From a virus: a stretch of DNA of 64,000 nt. Below are positions 8,436 to 18,233 of this stretch, piece by piece. The DNA lies in IMG/VR virus record IMGVR_UViG_3300009173_000010, positions 1 to 64,000 of that record; one strand, given 5' to 3'. The position numbers and the translations under genes are program-made. The number at the start of each line of letters is the position of its first letter. The stretch's first letter is position 1. Below the pieces are notes generated by a model. That model was not told the origin of the DNA, made no database searches, and saw only the letters and a list, made by a program, of their open reading frames with translations.

Positions 8436-11400
8436 ATGGCAAATATCAAAAACTTTGGTATTGCTGGTGTTTCAGCCGACGTTCAGATGGGTAAGAGTGG
8501 TGGCCGCTTAGTATATGATAGCGGTAATACACTATTCAAATTTACTACATCAGACGGTTCAACATTAGCAAAACTACGTGTCGCTGAACCATCAGGTACA
8601 ACTGATGCTGCTTCGAAAGGATACGTTGATGGTGTTGCTTCTGGCTTAGATGTTAAAGATTCGGTACGTGTTGCTACTACAGCGGCAGGTACTCTCTCTT
8701 CATCTTTTGCTAACGGCAGTACAGTTGACGGCATTTCACTAGCAACCAACGACAGAATTTTAATTCAAGACCAAGTAAGTGGTGCAGAAAACGGTATCTA
8801 CACAGTTAACGCTTCTGGCGCACCAACTCGTGCAACAGATTTCGACGCTGACAGTGAAGTAACCGCTGGTGCATTTACATTCGTTGAAGAAGGTACAACA
8901 AACGCTGATAACGGTTTTGTACTAACAACAGATGGTACAATCACAGTAGGTACAACAGCAATAGCGTTCGCTCAGTTCTCTGGTGCGGGTTCAATTATTG
9001 CTGGTGCAGGTTTAACTAAATCTGGTAGCACATTGAATGTTATTGCAGGTACTGGTATTACAGTAAATGCTAACGATGTGCAGATTTCTGCCTCATACGC
9101 TGGTCAAAATACAATAACAACCCTCGGTACAGTTGCTACAGGTACATGGAACGGCACAGGCATTGCAAATGCTTATGTTGACAATGACCTAACAATTTCC
9201 GGTGGTACAGTAGACAATTCAATAATTGGTGGTACAACACCAGTTGCTGGTACGTTTACAACACTAACAGCCAATACATCTCTTGTAGGTACATTGGGAA
9301 CAGCCGCACAAGGTAGCGTTACATCTTTGGGTACACTAACAGCACTCAACGTTGATAACCTTAACTTAAACGGTAATGCAATTACATCAACAGACTCTAA
9401 TGGTAACATTGACCTAACCCCACACGGTGTTGGTGAAGTTAACATTACTAAAGTTGATATTGACGGCGGCGCAATCGACGGCACAATAATTGGTGCTAAC
9501 TCAGCAGTCGCTGGTACATTCGGTGCCTTAACATCAACTGGTACATCAACACACGCATCAGTAGATATTAATGGTGGTGCAATTGACGGAACTAACATTG
9601 GTGCGGCTTCGGTTGGTACTGGTGCGTTCTCAACAATTAGTGCAACTGGTACAACAACTGGTGTTGCCGCTAATTATAGTGGCGCAGTAGGCGTTGACGG
9701 TAACTTTGATGTTGCTACTAACAAGTTCACCGTAGCCGCGGCGACTGGTAATACAGTTGTTGCTGGTACACTTGGTGTAACTGGTCTATCAACATTGGCA
9801 ACAGTTGATGTTGGTGGTGGTGCAATTGACGGTACAATAGTTGGTGCCGCTTCGGCAGCCGCTGGTACGTTTACAGCATTAACTGCAACAGGCACATCGA
9901 CACTTCCAGTTATTAATGGTAGTGGTGCGTGGACCAACACTGGTACACTTACAGCAGGTACAGTTGACATTAATGGCGGTGCTATTGACGGCACTAACAT
10001 TGGTGCTAACGCACAAGGCACTGGTCGTTTTTCATCGTTGCAAGCAGATACACTTGCTGGCGCATTGAATGCTTCTAGTCAAGCCATTACAAACGTTAAT
10101 ATTGATAGTGGTGCAATCGACGGTACTCCAATTGGTGCAAATTCAGTATCAACTGGTGCTTTCGGCGCATTAACATCAACTAGTCATGTTTCCTCAGGTA
10201 ACATTTCTGGTGTTGACGGTACATTCTCCGGTAACCTCGCAGTTACAGGTAATATTGTTGGTAGCGGCAATTTAACAATCAGTGGTGATACTGTTACAGC
10301 AAACGTAACAACTATTACTATTGAAGATCCACTAATGCTACTTTCAAGTAGTGCAGCCGATGCTGGTACAGTTGACGCTGGTTTTGTTGTAGAGCGTGGT
10401 TCTTCTGCTAACGTAGCATTGCTATGGGACGAATCAGCAGATGAGTTCGCGGCAATTTCTACAACAGATACAGGTACTACAGCAGGTAACGTTACAATCG
10501 CTGCCTATGCAGACTTCAAGGCCAAAGATGTTCAGGCCGGAGGTGCATTAACAGCAGCCGGTGCTACAACACTTAGTGGTGCTCTTACTGTTTCAGGTGG
10601 TGGTGCAGTTGCTCTAGGTGCAAGTGCCTTAACAGGTTCTGGTGCGTGGACACATACTGGTACACTTACAGCAGGTACAGTTGACATTAACGGTGGTGCA
10701 ATTGATGGAACAGCAATTGGTGCGGCTTCGGCAAGCACTGGTGCGTTCTCAACATTGAGTGCAACCGGTACATCAACACTAACAACTGTTGATATCAATG
10801 CAGGTAATATTGATAATACAGTAATTGGTGCAAGTACAGCAGTCGCTGGTACATTTGCGGCGTTGACAGCAACTGGCACATCAACACTTTCAACTGTTGA
10901 TATTAACGCTGGTGCAATTGATGGAACAGCAATTGGTGCAAATTCAGTATCAACTGGTGCGTTCTCAACAATTAGTGCAACTGGTGCAATCACTGGTGAT
11001 TTAACTGGTGACGTAGCAGGTAACGTAACATCAACTGGTACTTCAACTTTCACAACCGTAGATATTAACGGTGGTGCAATTGACGGTACTAATATTGGTG
11101 CTAACCAAGTAGGTACTGGACACTTCTCAACATTAGGTGCAACCGGTACATTAACTGGTGTTGCCGCTAACTTTAGTGGTGCAGTAGGCGTTGATGGCAA
11201 CTTTGATGTTGCTACTAACAAGTTCACAGTAAATGCAACTAGTGGTAACACACAGGTTGCTGGTACACTGGGTTCAACAGGTGCAATTACAGCATCAGCA
11301 GGCGTAACTGGTGATTTAACTGGTAACGTTGCTGGTAACGTAACATCAACTGGTACTTCAACTTTCACAACCGTAGATATTAACGGTGGTGCAATTGATG

Positions 11401-13685
11401 GTACAGCAATTGGTGCTAACTCAGCATCAACTGGTGCGTTCTCAACATTGAGTGCAACAGGTACAACAACTGGTGTTGCCGCTAACTTTAGTGGTGCAGT
11501 AGGCGTTGATGGCAACTTTGATGTTGCAACCAACAAAATGACAGTCGCAGCCGCATCTGGTAATACAACTATTGCTGGTACACTTGGCGTAACTGGTGCA
11601 ATTACTGGTGCTTTAACTGGTAACGTAACTGGTAATGTAACTGGTGACTTAACTGGTAACAGTGCTGGTACACATACTGGTGCAGTATCTGGTAACGTAA
11701 CATCAACTGGTACTTCAACATTTACAACTGTTGACATTAATGGCTGTGCTATTGATGGTACAATTATTGGTGCTAACGCAGCCGTAGCAGCCGATTTTAC
11801 AACAATGGATGCAACTGGTAATGTTACAATTGGCGGTACTCTAGCAGTAACCGGTAATACAACACTAACAGGCAACCTAACTATAAACGGTACAACAACA
11901 GATGTTTCAACTGTTAATACAGTAATTGAAGACGCTGTTATTATGGTCAACAATGGCGAATCTGGTGCAAGCGTTACAGGCGTTTTCTCTGGTATCTCAG
12001 TTGACCGTGGTTCGTCAGCAAATGCCCATATGGTATTTGATGATGGACAAGATCGTTGGGAATTCCTAACAGGCCACGACACAATTGCTTCAGCCTCACT
12101 TGGCAACGTAGCATTTGGTACAGTCGGTGCAGGTACATGGCAAGGTACAGCAATTGCTGACACATATGTTGCTAACGATCTAACAATTAGTGGTGGTACA
12201 GTAAACAACTCAGTCATTGGTGGTTCAACTGCCGCGGCTGGTACATTTACAACACTTGGCTTTGATACACTAGGTTCTGCTGTTGATATGGGGAACCAAA
12301 ATCTTACTAATGTTGACATTGATAGCGGTGCTATTGATGGTACAGTAATTGGTGCCGCTTCGGCAGCCGCAATTACAGGTACTACTATTACAGCAAGTTC
12401 CTCATTAGTAGGTACACTAGGTACAGCATCTCAAACTAATGTTACCGGTCTCGGTACAATTGGTACAGGTGTATGGCAGGGTACAGCAGTAGCCGCAGGC
12501 TTCGGTGGTACCGGTATTGATACTTCAAGTTCAACTGGCGCAGTTCGCGTAGACAGTGGTACTTGGTCTGTAGGTGATGTAAGCCTAACAGCAGACGTAT
12601 CTGGTACACTTCCAGTTGCAAATGGTGGTACTGGTATTACATCAGGAACAACTAATCAGTTCTTGAAGTTTACAGGTTCTACAACAATTGGTGCAGGCTA
12701 TGCAGAAGACCTCTATGCTAATGATGTTAAAGTCTTTAGTGCAAGTGGTGCAACAACCTCAGGTGCTGGTGAAGGTGTAAAACTAACCAACGCTTCCGGT
12801 AAGGCATACTTCCGTTCAGTGAATACAGCAGGCTCAGGCGACGTTGATCTATATCTCGGCGCTCAAGACTCTGGTGACGTTGTTATTGAAGGTACAGGTA
12901 ATGGCGTAGTTAAAGGCGATAACGATCTCGACTTAACAGTACGAGGTGGTGATTCCTCTGCCGCAGACGCTGGTGATTTAATTCTCTCCGGTGGCAACGG
13001 CACAGGCTCAAATGCCTCTGGTAATGTATACATCCAGGGCGGTTTGGGTGGTTCTGCTAACGGTAATGTACAAATTCGTGATGCAAATGGCTTAGAAGTA
13101 TTGAAATTCACAGAGACAGGAAGTGCTGTCAATGAGATGACAATTGCTAACGCGGCCACATCAGGTACACCAACCTTAAGCACAACAGGTAGCGACACAA
13201 ACATTACATTGCTTATCAGTCCTAAGGGTTCGGGCGTTATTAACGTTCCAGCATCTTATGCGGCACGAGCAGGTTTTGGCACAAACTCACTAGCAACAAA
13301 AGAATATGTTGATAATAATTCTTCAACAGAAACTTTTGCTAGACGTGCGTCGTTCACAGCCAATAGTTCAGCAAATGATTTTGCTGTTGGTACTATTAAC
13401 TCAGGTACAACAAACTATATTAATCGAGTAACAGTAGCCGTTACAACTGCTTTAAGCGGTGGTAGCGTATCTGGCGTTCGACTACATGATGGTACAGCGT
13501 ACTTGACCGCTCTAGATGATTGTGATACATCAGAAACAGGAACTTATGTTATTGATCTTCCAACATCAACAGCAACAGCCGCAAGTGCGGTACTTACAGC
13601 AAAAGTTGTTCAGAGCAATGGCACAACTGCCTCTGTTCCAACAGCAGGCGTTGTAGTAGTAACAGCACAGTGGGTGAAAGTATAA
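8436..13685 (+). CDS. Giant repeat-rich tail fibre / virion structural protein
   Basis: About 1,749 residues. I chose ATG 8436 because GGAGG stands 10 nt before it and MANIKNFGIAGVSADVQMG is a typical start; a longer frame opens at 8391 without an SD. Residues 1-200 form a head domain (PSGTTDAASKGYVDGVASG; DRILIQDQVSGAENGIYTVN). Residues from about 300 to 1,310 are built from repeats of the VDINGGAIDGTNIGANS, FSTLSATGTST and FSGAVGVDGNFDVATNKFTV types. Two blocks near residues 640 and 1,170 contain an IEDPLML/IEDAVIM..VERGSSAN motif. The C-terminus has a SLATKEYVDNNSS segment and a separate beta-rich tip. It is probably the main receptor-binding fibre, but this is inferred from size and repeats. 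Confidence 0.8.
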   Translation: MANIKNFGIAGVSADVQMGKSGGRLVYDSGNTLFKFTTSDGSTLAKLRVAEPSGTTDAASKGYVDGVASGLDVKDSVRVATTAAGTLSSSFANGSTVDGISLATNDRILIQDQVSGAENGIYTVNASGAPTRATDFDADSEVTAGAFTFVEEGTTNADNGFVLTTDGTITVGTTAIAFAQFSGAGSIIAGAGLTKSGSTLNVIAGTGITVNANDVQISASYAGQNTITTLGTVATGTWNGTGIANAYVDNDLTISGGTVDNSIIGGTTPVAGTFTTLTANTSLVGTLGTAAQGSVTSLGTLTALNVDNLNLNGNAITSTDSNGNIDLTPHGVGEVNITKVDIDGGAIDGTIIGANSAVAGTFGALTSTGTSTHASVDINGGAIDGTNIGAASVGTGAFSTISATGTTTGVAANYSGAVGVDGNFDVATNKFTVAAATGNTVVAGTLGVTGLSTLATVDVGGGAIDGTIVGAASAAAGTFTALTATGTSTLPVINGSGAWTNTGTLTAGTVDINGGAIDGTNIGANAQGTGRFSSLQADTLAGALNASSQAITNVNIDSGAIDGTPIGANSVSTGAFGALTSTSHVSSGNISGVDGTFSGNLAVTGNIVGSGNLTISGDTVTANVTTITIEDPLMLLSSSAADAGTVDAGFVVERGSSANVALLWDESADEFAAISTTDTGTTAGNVTIAAYADFKAKDVQAGGALTAAGATTLSGALTVSGGGAVALGASALTGSGAWTHTGTLTAGTVDINGGAIDGTAIGAASASTGAFSTLSATGTSTLTTVDINAGNIDNTVIGASTAVAGTFAALTATGTSTLSTVDINAGAIDGTAIGANSVSTGAFSTISATGAITGDLTGDVAGNVTSTGTSTFTTVDINGGAIDGTNIGANQVGTGHFSTLGATGTLTGVAANFSGAVGVDGNFDVATNKFTVNATSGNTQVAGTLGSTGAITASAGVTGDLTGNVAGNVTSTGTSTFTTVDINGGAIDGTAIGANSASTGAFSTLSATGTTTGVAANFSGAVGVDGNFDVATNKMTVAAASGNTTIAGTLGVTGAITGALTGNVTGNVTGDLTGNSAGTHTGAVSGNVTSTGTSTFTTVDINGCAIDGTIIGANAAVAADFTTMDATGNVTIGGTLAVTGNTTLTGNLTINGTTTDVSTVNTVIEDAVIMVNNGESGASVTGVFSGISVDRGSSANAHMVFDDGQDRWEFLTGHDTIASASLGNVAFGTVGAGTWQGTAIADTYVANDLTISGGTVNNSVIGGSTAAAGTFTTLGFDTLGSAVDMGNQNLTNVDIDSGAIDGTVIGAASAAAITGTTITASSSLVGTLGTASQTNVTGLGTIGTGVWQGTAVAAGFGGTGIDTSSSTGAVRVDSGTWSVGDVSLTADVSGTLPVANGGTGITSGTTNQFLKFTGSTTIGAGYAEDLYANDVKVFSASGATTSGAGEGVKLTNASGKAYFRSVNTAGSGDVDLYLGAQDSGDVVIEGTGNGVVKGDNDLDLTVRGGDSSAADAGDLILSGGNGTGSNASGNVYIQGGLGGSANGNVQIRDANGLEVLKFTETGSAVNEMTIANAATSGTPTLSTTGSDTNITLLISPKGSGVINVPASYAARAGFGTNSLATKEYVDNNSSTETFARRASFTANSSANDFAVGTINSGTTNYINRVTVAVTTALSGGSVSGVRLHDGTAYLTALDDCDTSETGTYVIDLPTSTATAASAVLTAKVVQSNGTTASVPTAGVVVVTAQWVKV
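9450..12370 (+). repeat. Long array of degenerate in-frame fibre repeats
   Basis: Many copies of a DNA segment like GATATTAACGGTGGTGCAAT (encoding DINGGAID), interleaved with blocks encoding GVAANFSGAVGVDGNFDVATN near 9660, 11155 and 11475. Near-identical long stretches would allow recombination between copies and changes in fibre length. Confidence 0.8.
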
Positions 13686-13722
13686 GCGTTAATTCGCTAG
13701 TAGCGGATTAACTGCTACGAAT

Positions 13723-14178
13723 TTAAGGAGCCTCGGGGGAAACCCCGGGGTTTTCTTTTAATTCTCTTTGAAGAATAGAGGTAAGTTTGTTAACATTATT
13801 TTTATTATGAAGGATAAGTTTAGTTCCGGCATGTAATGGTTTCGGCCACGCTCCAATTTTAACCCAAGCATAACCATCATTTTCATCATTTAAAATAGGA
13901 TGGAATTCACTATTAATTATACTAACAAAACTTGCATATTTAAATGCTTCGTCGTTGCTAATAAAATTATCTAAAGGATATGTTTTAAGAATTTTTGGAA
14001 CGAAAATAAGTTCTTCTTTAATTTCTCGGGTTAATGCTATACCTAAAGATTCGCCCGGCTCGACCTTACCACCAAAAAAACTCCAGGTTAAAGGGTGCGA
14101 ACTTTCTGCACTTCGAAGTCCTAACATTACACGTTTTGTTTTTAAACTTAAAAATATGGTGCCTACGGCCTCAATCAC
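13723..14178 (-). CDS. Nudix hydrolase
   Basis: A 151-residue single-domain Nudix (MutT-like) protein. The Nudix box runs from G37 to E56 and fits GX5EX7REUXEE: G37, E43, R51, E52, E55 and E56 are present. Family members cleave nucleoside diphosphate-X compounds such as oxidised dNTPs or ADP-ribose; the substrate cannot be told. It starts with GTG, and the start overlaps the stop of the zinc-ribbon gene (GTGATTGA), so the two are translationally coupled. It is the last gene of the minus-strand gp14-gp15 unit and ends at a hairpin terminator shared with the giant fibre gene. Confidence 0.88.
   Translation of the reverse strand: MIEAVGTIFLSLKTKRVMLGLRSAESSHPLTWSFFGGKVEPGESLGIALTREIKEELIFVPKILKTYPLDNFISNDEAFKYASFVSIINSEFHPILNDENDGYAWVKIGAWPKPLHAGTKLILHNKNNVNKLTSILQRELKENPGVSPEAP
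13731..13757. terminator. Terminator hairpin between convergent fibre and Nudix genes
   Basis: Stem CCTCGGGG/CCCCGGGG (8 bp, one G-T pair) with a GAAA loop, then TTTTCTTTT. It lies 45 nt after the fibre stop codon and overlaps the Nudix 3' end. Confidence 0.75.
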
Positions 14179-14371
14179 TACTATGAACCTTTGTTTTAAA
14201 TGAACACTTGTTACAAGTATATATGCATTCTGTTGTTTCGTATAGAATTGTACCGCGACGGCATTGTGGACACTGAATTAGTGTTGGACGCAACTCATTT
14301 AATTTACAATTTTCCAGAAACCTGGATAATATCTTCCTTGGTAAGAATTTGCCCATTCTATACCGTCCCAT
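14171..14371 (-). CDS. Small zinc-ribbon protein
   Basis: Up to 66 residues. The C-terminal half has two Cys pairs, CPQC (34-37) and CNKC (53-56), forming a zinc ribbon. The start is uncertain. The ATG at 14371 overlaps the end of gp15 by 73 nt. A TTG near 14288, just after gp15, would give a tighter ribbon-only protein of about 39 residues. The stop codon overlaps the GTG of the Nudix gene. Function is unknown; small ribbons of this type usually bind nucleic acid or protein. Confidence 0.55.
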   Translation of the reverse strand: MGRYRMGKFLPRKILSRFLENCKLNELRPTLIQCPQCRRGTILYETTECIYTCNKCSFKTKVHSSD

Positions 14372-15696
14372 TTAAACTGTTCACCAGTAAAATTATTTTG
14401 AATATAAGTAGGGCCCGATGACCCTGACGAATCAAAATGCACTACCCACGCACCACCGTTGTATTGTATTAAATCGTTTTTGCTTGCTTGTAAATTTGCC
14501 CATGCATTGGTAACATCTGCGGCATCAGGCCCGCCAATATCATCTAAAATTAGATATCGCTGATTAACGGCGGCCGCAGGTAATGTACCATCACCTGGAT
14601 AATTGTTATGTGGATTAATTACTGCATTTACAGTAAGATCTGTTCCTGGCAATGTATCGGTATCAACCGTAAAATCAACGACGTTTGTTACTCCGGTTGT
14701 AGCGATAGTTCCAACAATGTCATTTGGATCTGTTTGTAATTCAGGATCAGATTGTAACCTTAATCTAACTTGTGTTACATTATTTGTTATACCACCATAT
14801 GGTAGTAAGTATTTTGCCCAATCAAATGCCGCGCCAGTTGAATCTTCATTAATACCAGCGTGAGTTAATAATTGTATTTGAGGGGGGGTTCCCGAAACCA
14901 CTTTGATTGAAGTATCTTCTGGTGTAACAATTTGCCTATTTAGATAAGTTGCATCACCAAAAAAGTCAAATGCTTCTGGATCATAATTAAGATCTATATC
15001 TTGTGTTCTAGTAGTAACTTGATGAATTAATTTTTGTTGTGTTATTTTGACCGGAGGACTAACCCAAACTGGCATTGTAAATGTTAATGACCCAACATCA
15101 ATTTGAGAATCAATACCTTGTGGGACACCTCTAGCAGACCAACTAATATCTGTTAGTTCAACTACAGTTAATGATGTCCAATCTAATATGTTTGTATTTG
15201 CTTGTAATTCAATTGCAGGATTAAACAGTACTAATATTTGTTCCATTAATTGTAATTTTTGATCGGTATTACTAGTCCATATATCAACTTGCATAGTTAA
15301 CGTATATGGTGTTGGCATTAATCTTTCGACGGTATACATATTACCAATTTCGTTTGTATATTTTCCTGTTTCTTGATCAAATTTTCGTTCTGTTACATGT
15401 TTTTGATCTGTATAAAATGGGTCAAGTGTTCGTGTTCTGTCTGGTTGTAGTGTTAATATATGAGATGTAATAAATGGACACGAGTTAACAACATTCTCAC
15501 TATTGTTTCGTAATATATGCCCAACCATTCTTTGCATATCAGCATATCTGCAAGGTACCTTTATAAATTTTTCTATGTCGTCTTTGCCCTTACCAGTTTT
15601 AATTAATAAGCCACCAAATAATCGCATAAATTGCAGAAGGTATCTGCGAAATTGCTCATCATAAAAGTATCCTGCTTCGTTATATCTAGTTGCCAT
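14299..15696 (-). CDS. gp15: Tail completion / sheath stabiliser gp15
   Basis: A 465-residue protein whose N-terminal 250 residues resemble T4 gp15. GYFYDEQFRRYLLQFMRLF aligns with the T4 GYFYNSSFRRY start, followed by KFIKVPCRYADMQRM and by LTMQVDIWTSNTDQKLQLME..LVLFNPAIEL. T4 gp15 caps the tail tube and sheath so the tail can join the head. The C-terminal 200 residues extend beyond the T4 protein (272 aa) and contain a small GDGTLPAAAVNQRYLILDD domain of the kind seen in marine sheath proteins. It lies 1 nt downstream of gp14 on the same strand, as expected for the neck module. Confidence 0.85.
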   Translation of the reverse strand: MATRYNEAGYFYDEQFRRYLLQFMRLFGGLLIKTGKGKDDIEKFIKVPCRYADMQRMVGHILRNNSENVVNSCPFITSHILTLQPDRTRTLDPFYTDQKHVTERKFDQETGKYTNEIGNMYTVERLMPTPYTLTMQVDIWTSNTDQKLQLMEQILVLFNPAIELQANTNILDWTSLTVVELTDISWSARGVPQGIDSQIDVGSLTFTMPVWVSPPVKITQQKLIHQVTTRTQDIDLNYDPEAFDFFGDATYLNRQIVTPEDTSIKVVSGTPPQIQLLTHAGINEDSTGAAFDWAKYLLPYGGITNNVTQVRLRLQSDPELQTDPNDIVGTIATTGVTNVVDFTVDTDTLPGTDLTVNAVINPHNNYPGDGTLPAAAVNQRYLILDDIGGPDAADVTNAWANLQASKNDLIQYNGGAWVVHFDSSGSSGPTYIQNNFTGEQFKWDGIEWANSYQGRYYPGFWKIVN

Positions 15697-15697
15697 T

Positions 15698-16795
15698 TTA
15701 GAAATCCGACTTTGGTTTTACTGCTTTACTTATACCTTGTTTTGAAGGAATAGTAGCACCAGTATTGCCATCAATAATTAAATTAGTATTTTTTGTAAAT
15801 TTATGTAGAATTGCATTACCAGCCGCCCATATACCACGTTGATCGTCTTCGACTTTAAGCCAATGATTACCTGATTTTTTATATAATCGATGAGGAGTAT
15901 AATCTGTGCGTAAATAATATGCACCGTCGGTGGCGTTTGTTGGAAATGTTGCGCCACTACCAACAACAGATGCACCGTTATCGGGTACAGCATCTTCAAG
16001 AAATATACCTTTCTTTTTATCAGTTTCATTAAAATATAAATGAGCAGTATCAAATCCGTGTTTTGGAACTTCATTTTCTGCTTGTTCAAGTACTGCTTCG
16101 CTTATATCAATTTCACTACTATATGTACTAAGAATATTTTTTAAATCATCTGCATCATCGCCGTCGCCGAGAATATCTCTATATTCGACTGTATCTTGCA
16201 ATGCTTGGCACTTGACACGTATCATGTGTGGCCACCAATTTGCATCAAATCCGCCTGCTTCTCTTACAACATCTTCTACAACATAAAATTTGCGTATCGG
16301 ACCTGCTGAATTATCAAGTCCTGTATCATCAGCCAAGTGTGGCAATTCTAAAACATCGCCGCTCATTATTTTACGACCTAAAATAGTCATATGATCATTT
16401 AAATGAAATGTCATATAAATGTTATCAGCAGATAGAAACATACCAAATTGTGTTAAATCAAAATCATTATCTTGTGGTTGATATACGCCTCGCATATCAT
16501 AAACAATTTCATCATATTTGCGATCTCTATTTTCTAAGAATAATAAATCTTGTATTTTTGTTTCTGCAACAATGTTTTTAGGATCTGTTGATTTCTTTGA
16601 CGCATAGTTAGGTTTTGTTGCATCTGCTTTATTTACAGTTCCGTCTGGGTTAATTGTTTCGCCCTGGTCATAGACACCTATATACTTGTGTATAAAAACA
16701 CCAGTACCGCCAGCATAAATATGTTCGCCGACTAACCGATCTACAAATTTGTAGTCATTGCCCTTTTCAGGCCTCCATAATCATAGTCGTGGCAT
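15698..16795 (-). CDS. gp14: Neck protein gp14, 5' end interrupted by an in-frame stop
   Basis: Residues from VDRLVGEHIYAGGTGVFIHKY to DNDFDLTQFGMFLS and SGDVLELPHL fit T4 gp14, the neck protein joining head and tail. The clear reading frame extends up to 16780 and has no ATG, GTG or TTG before the internal ATG at 16495. The only start with an SD (AAAGAGGT) and a late promoter is ATG 16795, which reads MPRL and then TGA, after which the frame continues LWRPEKGNDYKF. The other frame across this spot reads DYDYGG. So either the sequence has a point or indel error here, or the gene is disrupted. The gene is essential in T4, so an error is more likely. Starting at 16495 would lose about a quarter of the protein. 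Confidence 0.75.
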
Positions 16796-16815
16796 ATAAT
16801 GTAACCTCTTTATTG

Positions 16816-16823
16816 TATTTACC
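16816..16823 (-). promoter_or_regulatory. Late promoter box (GGTAAATA), minus strand
   Basis: Stands 20 nt upstream of the gp14 ATG at 16795, with an SD-like AAAGAGGT in between. It drives the minus-strand gp14-gp15-ribbon-Nudix unit. Confidence 0.65.
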
Positions 16824-16835
16824 GTTTTCTTTAGG

Positions 16836-16864
16836 TTGACAAATGGATAAATGTAGTTTATCAT
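16836..16864 (+). promoter_or_regulatory. Sigma70-type early promoter
   Basis: TTGACA, 17 nt, TATCAT. It is divergent from the gp14 late promoter and about 32 nt before the ATG at 16896. Confidence 0.7.
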
Positions 16865-16895
16865 ATATAAGTACATAAAATCTCGTGGAGATATA

Positions 16896-18197
16896 ATGGC
16901 CATTTATAAAACAACTAAAAAATCTAAAAAACGTAGACCTCGTAAAAAAACAGACCTCGGCGAGTCCCCCAATTGGCCAGTATTTTTAGCCGACGGCCCT
17001 ACGGATATGGCTATATATTCATATCATTCGCATTCTATGCAATGGTATAACTATAATCATAAAGCCAAAGATTTGCGTAAAGATGTTGAATTGTATCTAA
17101 AAAAGAACAAATATTCTAAAAAAGACATTAATGCTTGGAAGGCCGCAGATGTTTGGCGTACAGGTGTTACTGTTTCAGGTTTATGTAAAATGATGAATGA
17201 AGGAATGATTGAGGTTCTACCTAATCCGTATAAACAAGATAATAAGTATAAACATTCTTATGATAAAACTTGGGAGCCTGTATCTGGACATATATGGATA
17301 CAAAACAAACTTGCTGAAATAATTGATCATGGTAAAAAAGCAATTGCTGAAAACAAAGTAGTTGAAAAAGAAAATAAATTAAAAGCACCCCCAAAAACAA
17401 TTCAAGAACGTATGCACGAAAAACTTTTAGAATTTTTAGAAGAAACCGAAGGTGCAATAGAAGATTTTTTATATGGTGACAAGCCTTTTGTATCAGATTA
17501 TAGTATGTATAAACATCTTACAAGAGACGCATTGCCTCCTAAAATAGCATCGCAAATTGTTAAAATATATGAAGGCGAGGCCGAAGAATACCAAGAATTA
17601 GCAAAGCCTTGCACAGAATCACAATTAAAGAAAATGACTGAGCAGGATCAAGATTATCATATGCAACTGTTAGAAGGACATTCTCATACGACAAAACCTC
17701 AAGCAAAAAAAATTGCTACGTTTTATGAAACCCTTATTGCTGATGTTAATATGTATATTGATTCTGCTAAAGTTTCGAGAACACCTCGTAAGAAAAAAGC
17801 ACCAACAAAAGAAAAGTTAATAGCAAAACTTAAATTTAAAACAAATGATGAAAAATATAGGATAGCAAGTATTAATCCAATAGATATTATCGGTGCTGAT
17901 GAATTATGGGTGTTTAATACTAAAACACGTAAACTTGGAAAGTATATAGCATTGAATACCGATCCTATGGGACTTAAAAGAGATGGTTCGGGACTATCAG
18001 TAAAAGGTACTACAATTTTAGGTTTTCATGTTGAACAAAGTATTCAGAAGACTTTGCGTAAGCCTGAAGAACAATTAAAAGAATTTACAAAATCAGGAAA
18101 AGTAAAACTTCGAAAGTTTCTCGAAAAAATTAAGACTACAGATATTAAATTAACCGGTAGAATTAATAACGAGACGATTATACTCAAAGCCAGTTAA
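16896..18197 (+). CDS. Hypothetical protein, basic, early-promoter driven
   Basis: I do not recognise this 433-residue protein. It opens with a strongly basic stretch (KTTKKSKKRRPRKKTDLG). The middle is charged and helical, and the last 170 residues (KAPTKEKLIAKLKFKTNDEKY on) look like a compact domain with DELWVFNTKTRKLGKYIAL. GTGGAGATATA precedes the ATG. Basic N-terminus and an early sigma70 promoter suggest a nucleic-acid-binding early protein, which is only inference. It heads a plus-strand run leading into the aromatic-catabolism cassette. Confidence 0.75.
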   Translation: MAIYKTTKKSKKRRPRKKTDLGESPNWPVFLADGPTDMAIYSYHSHSMQWYNYNHKAKDLRKDVELYLKKNKYSKKDINAWKAADVWRTGVTVSGLCKMMNEGMIEVLPNPYKQDNKYKHSYDKTWEPVSGHIWIQNKLAEIIDHGKKAIAENKVVEKENKLKAPPKTIQERMHEKLLEFLEETEGAIEDFLYGDKPFVSDYSMYKHLTRDALPPKIASQIVKIYEGEAEEYQELAKPCTESQLKKMTEQDQDYHMQLLEGHSHTTKPQAKKIATFYETLIADVNMYIDSAKVSRTPRKKKAPTKEKLIAKLKFKTNDEKYRIASINPIDIIGADELWVFNTKTRKLGKYIALNTDPMGLKRDGSGLSVKGTTILGFHVEQSIQKTLRKPEEQLKEFTKSGKVKLRKFLEKIKTTDIKLTGRINNETIILKAS

Positions 18198-18233
18198 ATA
18201 CATATAGAAATGTATTTGAAGGAGATGGGTCTA

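Noticed and set aside
10532-12319. A 595-codon open frame on the minus strand
   Set aside because: It is the antisense of the repeat-rich giant fibre gene. Its Pro/Val/Ala-rich repeats mirror the sense repeats, and there is no SD or promoter.
16500-16795. TGA read as a sense codon (alternative genetic code)
   Set aside because: TGA ends several normal genes here, for example at 21918, 33805 and 36647, always with a following start codon in place.
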